A stretch of DNA of 9,549 bases, from positions 1 to 9,549 of the forward strand of contig URYW01000067.1 in the NCBI GenBank assembly GCA_900552145.1. Reading direction: 5' to 3'. The translations under genes were made by a program, and so were the position numbers. The notes below the pieces were generated by a model that searched no databases, was not told the origin of the DNA, and was given only the letters and a program-made list of their open reading frames with translations. The DNA comes from an uncultured Collinsella sp. Lineage in GTDB: Bacteria; Actinomycetota; Coriobacteriia; Coriobacteriales; Coriobacteriaceae. Below, piece by piece: positions 1 to 4,813 of the stretch. Positions within the stretch are counted from its first letter, which is position 1, and every line of letters starts with the position of its first letter.

Positions 1-59
1 TTGGCGTCTTTCCCTTCAAAATCTGTCCTTTTTTCCCCGCAACTTAGGTGGGGATGGGG

Positions 60-557
60 TTAGCTGCGGGGGTGGTGGCGGAGCTTGTCGATGGTGGAGT
101 CGGTGCTGTGGCCGCGGGCGTCGGTGCTGTGACTGCGGGCTTCGGCGGCGTGGTCGCGGGTTTCGGCGGCGGTTTGGCGTTTACGGCGGTAATCGATCAT
201 GCCTTGGATGATGGGCTTGCCAAAGCTCGCGGCATCATCGTTGTAGATGGCGGTTCGGGCTGCGAGGAGGCAGTCGGAAAAGTCCATATGGGTCTTGCCA
301 AAGAGTTTGACGGCAAGGGCGACAACGGTGGGCTCGTCGACCATGACGTCATCGAGCAGCCTTTTCTTGGCCGCAGCAATCTCTACGCGGGGAACCTTAT
401 AGACGTCGCGCAGCGTGACCGCGACGCGCGTGATGATTTCGGGGTAGACACGAGCAGTGCGCGTGGCGATGACCTTGGCGGCGCGCGGTGACAGAACTTC
501 GTCGTCGTCAAGCAGGTAGCGTAGGATGACGGTCTCGTCGATGATGGTGCTACTCAT
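60..557 (-). CDS. PIN-domain (VapC-like) toxin of a toxin-antitoxin pair, possibly degenerate
   Basis: 165 aa, ATG at 557, stop at 60-62. Residues 5-16 (IIDETVILRYLL) resemble the first strand of PIN ribonucleases, residues 38-57 the helix ending in a VYKVPR motif, and residues 92-100 (DFSDCLLAA) the second acidic motif. PIN toxins are Mg-dependent RNases using about four acidic residues. Here D7 and D95 are present. By hand alignment the usual mid-helix Glu falls on R44, the usual Asp of the C-terminal 'FDK' motif is G113 (SFGK), and the common DTN start is DET. Catalysis may therefore be impaired or altered. Residues 124-165 form a basic, hydrophilic tail with a seven-residue repeat (HAAEARS/HSTDARG/HSTD), absent from ordinary ~130-140 aa PIN toxins. 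The start overlaps the antitoxin stop by 8 nt (ATGAGTAG), indicating translational coupling. PIN fold assignment is fairly secure; activity is uncertain. Confidence 0.72.
   Translation of the reverse strand: MSSTIIDETVILRYLLDDDEVLSPRAAKVIATRTARVYPEIITRVAVTLRDVYKVPRVEIAAAKKRLLDDVMVDEPTVVALAVKLFGKTHMDFSDCLLAARTAIYNDDAASFGKPIIQGMIDYRRKRQTAAETRDHAAEARSHSTDARGHSTDSTIDKLRHHPRS
93..176 (-). repeat. 21-bp imperfect tandem repeat, four units, inside the PIN toxin 3' end
   Basis: Four units of 21 bp can be laid out at 93-113, 114-134, 135-155 and 156-176. Units 1 and 2 share the core TCGGTGCTGTG; units 3 and 4 share TTCGGCGGCG. Units 2-4 each begin GCGGG. The period is a multiple of three, so unit gain or loss keeps the toxin frame and changes only the number of heptads in its C-terminal tail. 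The units differ at several positions, so this is an older rather than a fresh expansion. Confidence 0.7.
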
Positions 558-873
558 GGATATCTACTTCCTCGGGACCCAAAATCGAATCGTCGCTTTC
601 TGTAGCAAGGTACTCAATCCAGGCATTGCGCTCTTCGGAGCGGCGATTGGGGTCCCCATATGCTTTGAGCGATCCATAGGCGGCGGTGCCGTCCTTTGAG
701 CGCACGGCGACCGGCTGAAAGGGAAGCTTGCGCATCAAAATGCTCTGCGCGACAAAAAGGCGCACGGCCTCGGCGAGCGATGTGCCCATGGCGTCGTAGA
801 GACGCTCGGCATGCTGCTTATCTTCCTCGCGAATGCGCACCTGCAGGATGGCTCGTTTTTGAGTCGATGACAT
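550..873 (-). CDS. RelB/DinJ-like ribbon-helix-helix antitoxin
   Basis: 107 aa from ATG at 873. A GTG at 876 would add one residue, but the SD AAGGGAGG (reverse complement of 880-887) lies 6 nt from the ATG and only 3 nt from the GTG, so the ATG is preferred. Residues ~9-45 read as a beta strand (LQVRI) followed by two helices with the pattern 'D..H.AERLYDAMGTSLAEAVRLFVAQ', then LPFQP. This is the ribbon-helix-helix DNA-binding and dimerisation layout of RelB/DinJ antitoxins. The C-terminal half (GSLKAYGDPNRRSEERNAWIEYLA) resembles the toxin-binding tails (GxLKxYANP...E..AW) that I recall from RelB-like antitoxins paired with PIN toxins. It lies first in the operon and overlaps the toxin by 8 nt. 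Expected role: neutralise the PIN protein and autoregulate the operon through sites upstream of 880. Family call is firm; partnership is inferred from gene order. Confidence 0.85.
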   Translation of the reverse strand: MSSTQKRAILQVRIREEDKQHAERLYDAMGTSLAEAVRLFVAQSILMRKLPFQPVAVRSKDGTAAYGSLKAYGDPNRRSEERNAWIEYLATESDDSILGPEEVDIHE

Positions 874-900
874 CACTGGCCTCCCTTAATGAGCGTGCAA

Positions 901-937
901 TTTGAATAGTCAAATACAGCATCGGCTAATAATAGCC
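901..937. promoter_or_regulatory. Two short inverted repeats upstream of the toxin-antitoxin operon; candidate operator
   Basis: TTTGA-N4-TCAAA occupies 901-914 and GGCTA-N4-TAGCC occupies 924-937, both perfect 5-bp arms with 4-nt centres, their centres 23 bp apart. They lie 14-64 bp upstream of the antitoxin SD, where a ribbon-helix-helix antitoxin would autoregulate. On the minus strand a weak promoter-like pair overlaps them: TTGGCT, then 17 nt, then TATTTG. The inverted repeats are seen directly; operator function is inference. Confidence 0.4.
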
Positions 938-1098
938 AATCTTACAACCACTACTTTATTGCACTAGAGTAATTGAGTGTAAACAATATTACAAACGTAC
1001 TACATCCTTCAGAAATGAGCGTGAAATCTCTCCTGGATGTACGCATGTAATACACTCACCTTTATAGCTTCTAGAGAATAATTCCAACCTGCCAAAAC

Positions 1099-1124
1099 CC
1101 CTGCAATACACCCGTATTGCAGGG
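1099..1124. promoter_or_regulatory. Perfect 11-bp inverted repeat upstream of hydN
   Basis: CCCTGCAATAC, loop ACCC, GTATTGCAGGG: all 11 pairs match. On the plus strand no T-run follows, so it is not an intrinsic terminator for plus-strand transcripts. On the minus strand it is followed by GTTTT, a poor tail, and no minus-strand gene lies upstream of it. It sits about 180 bp before the hydN start. A near copy of its left arm, TGTAATACAC, lies at 1046-1055, against TGCAATACAC at 1102-1111. This favours a protein-binding site or an RNA leader stem for the formate hydrogenlyase operon. Structure is certain; role is inferred. Confidence 0.55.
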
Positions 1125-1301
1125 CCTATGCTCAAGTTTGCCACCTGCAACTGCGTATATTTAACCTGTATATCGTTGGAGGAATTCTATCGAGTGTATG
1201 TTTCGCCGCATGCATTCGATACGTCGATGCCAGGCCACGGGCGGCTTGGGTCAATGTCGACAGGATCTCTCCGGCATGGGATTCAGGAGGGAGTGAACAA
1301 C

Positions 1302-1820
1302 ATGGGCAATAACCGAGTCGTAGCCGATTCTTCGCGCTGCATTGGGTGCCAAACCTGCATGGCTGCGTGTATCGAGGCGCACGACATCCCCGGTAACATC
1401 GCCGCGCCGCGCCTGCGCGTGACGCGTACGTACGAGATTTCCGCACCGGTGGCTTGCCATCACTGCGAGGATGCACCGTGTGCCAAGGCTTGTCCCACGG
1501 GCGCCTTGTTCTTTGATCCAAAGAACCATCGCATCGGCGTCAACGAGGACAACTGCATCGGCTGCAAGAGCTGCGTCATGGCATGCCCCTTTGGCGCCGT
1601 GAGCGTGGCGACCACGCAGGTCCCCGTCTTGATGGGTGACGTGCGCGTGGGTTCGCAGACTAAGAGCTTCGTGCTCAAGTGCGACCTGTGCGTGGACCGT
1701 CCCGGCGGTCCGGCGTGTGCCGAGGCGTGCCCGACCAAGGGCCTCACCCTGGTAGACGAGGAGCGCCTGGCAGAACTGACTGCCGAGCGTGCCCGCGCCA
1801 CCATCGAAAACGAGGCGTAA
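1302..1820 (+). CDS. hydN: HydN-like four-cluster [4Fe-4S] ferredoxin, electron carrier for formate hydrogenlyase
   Basis: 172 aa (E. coli HydN is ~175). Sixteen cysteines form four cluster motifs: C13/16/19/23 (CIGCQTCMAAC), C52/55/60/64 (CHHCEDAPCAKAC), C85/88/91/95 (CIGCKSCVMACPFGA) and C127/130/139/143 (CDLC...CAEAC). The ending VDEERLAELTAERAR parallels that of HydN more than HycB/HyfA. The ATG at 1302 is preferred because AGGAGG lies at 1285-1290 and the protein then begins at the HydN position (NNRVVADSSRC). In-frame upstream starts back to 1128 add sequence unlike the family. The protein is soluble and cytoplasmic, and probably shuttles electrons from FdhF toward the hydrogenase or helps FdhF maturation. 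It lies 74 nt upstream of fdhF on the same strand, so co-transcription is likely. Confidence 0.9.
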   Translation: MGNNRVVADSSRCIGCQTCMAACIEAHDIPGNIAAPRLRVTRTYEISAPVACHHCEDAPCAKACPTGALFFDPKNHRIGVNEDNCIGCKSCVMACPFGAVSVATTQVPVLMGDVRVGSQTKSFVLKCDLCVDRPGGPACAEACPTKGLTLVDEERLAELTAERARATIENEA

Positions 1821-1855
1821 GCGTCGGGCGACAGGCCCAATGATTGTCAAATAAG

Positions 1856-1871
1856 TACCGAGCATTCGGTA
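1856..1871 (+). promoter_or_regulatory. Small hairpin in the hydN-fdhF spacer
   Basis: TACCGA-GCAT-TCGGTA is a perfect 6-bp inverted repeat with a 4-nt loop, ending 12 nt before the AGGAGG of fdhF (1884-1889). TTGTCA at 1844-1849 resembles a -35 box, but no good -10 box follows. The hairpin could tune fdhF translation or mark an mRNA processing point; the sequence cannot decide. Confidence 0.3.
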
Positions 1872-1894
1872 GCAGAGAAAGGAAGGAGGGTGTC

Positions 1895-4117
1895 ATGGAG
1901 AAGCATAAAGTGATCTGCCCGTACTGCGGCGCCGGTTGCCAGTTTAACCTCTTGGTCCAAAACGGCCAGGTTGTGGGTACCGAACCGCTCAACGGCATCA
2001 CCAACCAGAGCGAGCTGTGCCTTAAGGGCATGAGCGGCTACGACTTCATCAACGACACCAAGATCTTGACTCCTCGCGTACTGCACCCGATGATCCGCCG
2101 CACCAAGGGCGCGGATCTTGAGCGCGTAAGCTGGGACGAGGCACTGGATTTCACCGCATCTAAGATGCAGGCCATAATTGACGAATATGGTCCTAACGCT
2201 GTCATGACCACCGGCTCTTCGCGAGGCGGCGGCAATGAGGCGAACTACGTCATGCAGAAGTTTACGCGTGCGTGCATCGGCACCCACAGCGTGGACAACT
2301 GCGCCCGTACTTGACACGGCCCTACTGTCCTCGGTCTGATGGACACGGTTGGTTCAGGTTGCATGTCATGCTCCATCCCCGGTATGGAGGATGCGGGCTG
2401 CATTTTCCTCTTCGGCTATAACCCTGCCGATTCGCAACCCATCGTCGCAAGGCGTATCGTGCGAGCCAAAGAAAAGTGTTGCAAGATCATCGTCGCCGAC
2501 CCGCGCCATATCGAAACCGCGCGTATCGCCGATCTCTACCTTCCGATCAAGAACGGTTGCAACGTTGCGTTCCTCAACGCCTTTGCCAACTGCTTGGTCA
2601 ACGATGGCCTCTACGACAAGGAATTCGTCGCCGAGCATACGAACGGCTTTGACGAGTGGTGGGAGACCATCAAGAACTACACTCCCGAATCCGTACAGGA
2701 CATCACGGGTGTCGAGCCCGCGTTGATCCACCAAGCTGCCGAGATGTACGCCACGGCGAAGCCCTCTGCCATCATTGGCTGGGGCATGGGCGTGTGTCAG
2801 AAGAAGCAGAACCTGAAGACGGTGCACACCATCGCCTCCATCGCCTGCGTTGCCGGCCAGATCGGCAAACCCAATTCCGGCCTCGCGCCCGTGCGTGGCC
2901 AGAACAACGTCCAGGGCTCCTGCGATATGGGCATGCTGCCCAACCTGTACCCTGGCTACCAGAAGGTCACCGACCCGGCAGTGCGTGCCAAGTTTGCCAA
3001 GGCTTGGGGCGTGCCCGAGGAAAAGCTCCCGCTCGAGGAGGGCTACAAGCTCACCGACCTGGGCCACCTGGTCGACGAGGGCAAGGTGCACTGCTTCTAC
3101 AACTACGGCGAGGACCCGGTGCAGACCGAGCCCGATTCGGCCGGTATGCGCAAGACGCTCTCCGAGCTGGATCTGTTCATTTGCCAGGACATCTTTATGA
3201 CGCAGACGACCATGCTCGCCGACGTCATCCTGCCCGCTACCTCTTGGGGCGAGCACGAGGGTGTCTTTACCGCATCCGACCGTAGCTTCCAGCACTTTGA
3301 CGCGGCTGTTCCGCCCAAGGGCGAGTGCCGTCACGACTGGGAGATCTTCGCGGACCTGTCTACGCGCATGGGCTATCCCATGCACTACGACAACACCGAG
3401 CAGATCTGGAACGAGTGCATTAGCCTGTGCCCCAACTTTGTGGGCGCGACCTACGAGAAGATGGCTCCCGAGGGCGGCTACGCCCAGTGGCCCGTCAAGA
3501 GCACCGATGTGAACGACCACGGCACGCCTGACATGTTCGCTGGTGGCAAGTTCACCACCAAGGACGGCCGCGCCAACCTGATGGCGCACGACTGGGAGGC
3601 GCCCTCCGAGCTTCCCGACGATGAGTACCCGCTCATCCTGTGCACCGTCCGCGAGGTCGGCCACTACAGCTGCCGCTCGATGACCGGCAACTGCAAGACG
3701 CTGGCGCTGCTCGCCGACGAGCCCGGCTTTGTCCGCATGAATCCCGCGGACGCCGAGGCACGCGGCATCAAGAATGGCGACATCGTCTCGATTCACAGCC
3801 GCCGCGGCCAGGTATACAGCCGTGCCGACGTGAGCGATCGTATCAACAAGGGCACGGTCTATATGACCTATCAGTGGTGGATCGGCAAGTGCAACGAGCT
3901 GACCATCCATAAGGTCGACCCGGTCTCGCATACGCCCGAGGACAAGTTCTCCGCCTGCCAGGTCGACGCTATCGCCGACCAGGTTTGGGCAGAGGGTGAG
4001 GTGGAGCGTCAGTACACCGAGCTCAAGCAGGCTCTGGTGGACGCCGCCGCTCCCCAGGACGTTGAGCCCGGCGCCGCCAAGTTCGATGACGAGACACACG
4101 TGAATCAAATCGTGTAG
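1895..4117 (+). CDS. fdhF: Formate dehydrogenase H, selenocysteine-containing (UGA at codon 140)
   Basis: 740 aa reading the TGA at 2312-2314 as selenocysteine (E. coli FdhF has 715). It oxidises formate to CO2 in the cytoplasm using a bis-MGD Mo (or W) cofactor and one [4Fe-4S] cluster. Cluster cysteines are C8, C11, C15 and C42, followed by K44, at the same numbers as in E. coli. The active-site stretch NCART-Sec-HGP puts Sec at residue 140 next to H141, again as in E. coli. VRGQNNVQGSCDMG lies near 333-346, and MTYQWWIGKCNE from ~657 lies in the C-terminal MGD-binding domain. The start ATG has AGGAGG at 1884-1889, 5 nt away. There is no Tat signal or membrane segment, so this is FDH-H rather than a respiratory enzyme. 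A ~25-residue acidic C-terminal tail extends beyond the E. coli end. Without Sec decoding the gene looks split into 139-aa and 592-aa pieces; similarity runs unbroken across the TGA, so it is not a pseudogene. Confidence 0.97.
2312..2345 (+). promoter_or_regulatory. Sec UGA codon and bacterial SECIS hairpin of fdhF
   Basis: After the TGA, TGTCCTC (2326-2332) pairs with GA (2338-2339) and GGACA (2341-2345), leaving T2340 bulged and a GGTCT apical loop at 2333-2337. Bacterial SECIS elements lie within the coding region right after UGA and are bound by SelB through a short loop and a bulged U. From memory of E. coli fdhF, TGACACGGCCC and the GGTCT loop are shared, and the loop starts 21 nt after the T of TGA in both. 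The bulge here falls on the 3' side of the stem, whereas in E. coli it is on the 5' side. Confidence 0.88.
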
Positions 4118-4138
4118 TCCCGTTCTCGTTGGCTTTTT

Positions 4139-4181
4139 GGGCCGGGCGTCCCGTACGTTCGGGAGCCCGGCCCGTTATTTT
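4139..4181 (+). terminator. Terminator-like hairpin between fdhF and hyfA
   Basis: GGGCCGGGC (4139-4147) pairs with GCCCGGCCC (4165-4173). After a bulged G4148 the stem continues as TCCCG (4149-4153) with CGGGA (4160-4164), giving 14 pairs around a 6-nt loop, followed by GTTATTTT. This is the shape of a Rho-independent terminator, though the T-tract is short and interrupted. The hyfA SD (AAAGGAAG) starts two bases after it, so hyfA-E expression probably depends on read-through or an undetected internal promoter. It may instead stabilise the 3' end of a processed hydN-fdhF message. Confidence 0.65.
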
Positions 4182-4195
4182 GAAAGGAAGTGGGG

Positions 4196-4813
4196 ATGAA
4201 CCGCTTCATCGACATCAACCCGGAGAGGTGCATCGGCTGCGGAACATGCCAGTCCGCCTGTGCCGACGCCCACCGGATGCAGGGTCTTCAGGATACGCCG
4301 CGCCTGGCGCTCGTGAAGACCGGCGGTATTTCGGCCGCCCTTGCCTGCCACCATTGCGAGGGTGCCCCCTGCGCCGAGGTCTGCCCGGTGAATGCCATCG
4401 AGCACGATGGCGACCGCATCCACGTCAAGGAGCAGGAGTGCATCGGGTGCAGGCTGTGCGCCATCGCGTGCCCCTTCGGTGCCATCCATCCCGATGGCAC
4501 GTCTATCGCCGGTGTCGCAGGCATGTGCGACCCGACGCCTTCGTATCCTAAGTCCCTGAGCAGCCTGCTTACGTGGGCTCCCGGCCAGTACACCTGCGCT
4601 GTCAAGTGCGACCTGTGCGCCTTCGATCCGGACGGCCCGCATTGTGTGGCGGCGTGCCCCACCAAGGCGTTGACCGTCATGGGCGGCGCGGCCGATCGCG
4701 AGCTCGACGAGGCCAAGCGCCTGCGTTCGATCGAGAACGGCCCTGCCGTCGACGTGGCGGCTGTGGCCCAGGGTCTGTCCGAGAAAGCAGAAGGGAGCGT
4801 AAACAATGGATAG
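4196..4813 (+). CDS. hyfA: HyfA (HycB-type) four-cluster ferredoxin subunit of hydrogenase-4-like FHL
   Basis: 205 aa, the length of E. coli HyfA. Four [4Fe-4S] motifs: C12/15/18/22, C51/54/59/63, C82/85/88/92 and C138/141/150/154. Residues 24-47, with AHRMQGLQDTPRLALVKTGG, match HyfA (recalled DVHKTQGLQQHPRLALAKT) better than HycB. An insert of ~35 residues (99-133) before the last cluster motif is typical of HycB/HyfA and absent from HydN. The ATG at 4196 is preferred over the in-frame GTG at 4190, because the protein then starts MNRF as in the family and AAAGGAAG (4183-4190) is correctly spaced. In FHL this subunit links formate dehydrogenase to the hydrogenase catalytic arm. The stop overlaps the hyfB start by 8 nt (ATGGATAG), so translation is probably coupled. 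Confidence 0.93.
   Translation: MNRFIDINPERCIGCGTCQSACADAHRMQGLQDTPRLALVKTGGISAALACHHCEGAPCAEVCPVNAIEHDGDRIHVKEQECIGCRLCAIACPFGAIHPDGTSIAGVAGMCDPTPSYPKSLSSLLTWAPGQYTCAVKCDLCAFDPDGPHCVAACPTKALTVMGGAADRELDEAKRLRSIENGPAVDVAAVAQGLSEKAEGSVNNG

Larger units (their letters stand above)
874..1301. other. AT-rich divergent intergenic region between the toxin-antitoxin pair and hydN
   Basis: About 430 bp without a convincing gene. The part from ~890 to 1100 is clearly AT-richer than the flanking coding DNA and must hold promoters for both divergent units. Besides the repeats listed separately, it contains TTGAG-N4-AACAA at 973-986, loosely like a CRP/FNR-family site, and TACATCC/GGATGTA arms at 1001-1007 and 1035-1041. 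A GGAGG at 1178-1182 has no well-placed start codon. I found no -35/-10 pair for hydN that I would trust. A reading frame stays open from 1128 into hydN, but its extra 58 codons look unlike any HydN N-terminus. Confidence 0.6.

Noticed and set aside
32..56. Hairpin (CCCC/GGGG arms) after the PIN gene as its terminator
   Set aside because: On the minus strand the arms are followed by A residues, not T, and the stem is only about four pairs.
48..491. Plus-strand open frame opposite the PIN gene
   Set aside because: A Gly/Val/Ala-rich product that mirrors the 21-bp repeat; the minus-strand PIN gene has an SD-bearing operon partner and recognisable motifs.
1136..1155. Possible sigma-54 (-24/-12) promoter near TTGCCACCTGCAACTGC
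   Set aside because: The required GG and GC doublets at the right spacing are absent, and the likely host group is not expected to use sigma-54.
1198..1296. 32-codon ORF upstream of hydN as a gene
   Set aside because: The only SD-like sequence (1178-1182) is 15 nt from its ATG, and the Arg-rich product and codon use look non-coding; kept only as a weak leader idea.
1128..1301. 58-codon N-terminal extension of hydN
   Set aside because: The sequence has no resemblance to HydN N-termini, and AGGAGG lies 11 nt before the ATG at 1302, where family similarity begins.
1844..1894. Earlier in-frame start for fdhF at 1844
   Set aside because: It would add 17 residues translated from the hairpin and SD region; the ATG at 1895 aligns with E. 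coli FdhF and has the SD.
2312..2314. TGA as a true stop or frameshift splitting fdhF into two genes
   Set aside because: Similarity to FdhF continues in the same frame on both sides, the codon falls at residue 140 where E. coli has Sec, and a SECIS hairpin follows.
2366..4108. Long minus-strand open frame opposite fdhF (580 codons)
   Set aside because: A shadow of GC-biased third positions; the product is low-complexity Val/Leu/Asp/His-rich, and the plus strand is a clear FdhF.
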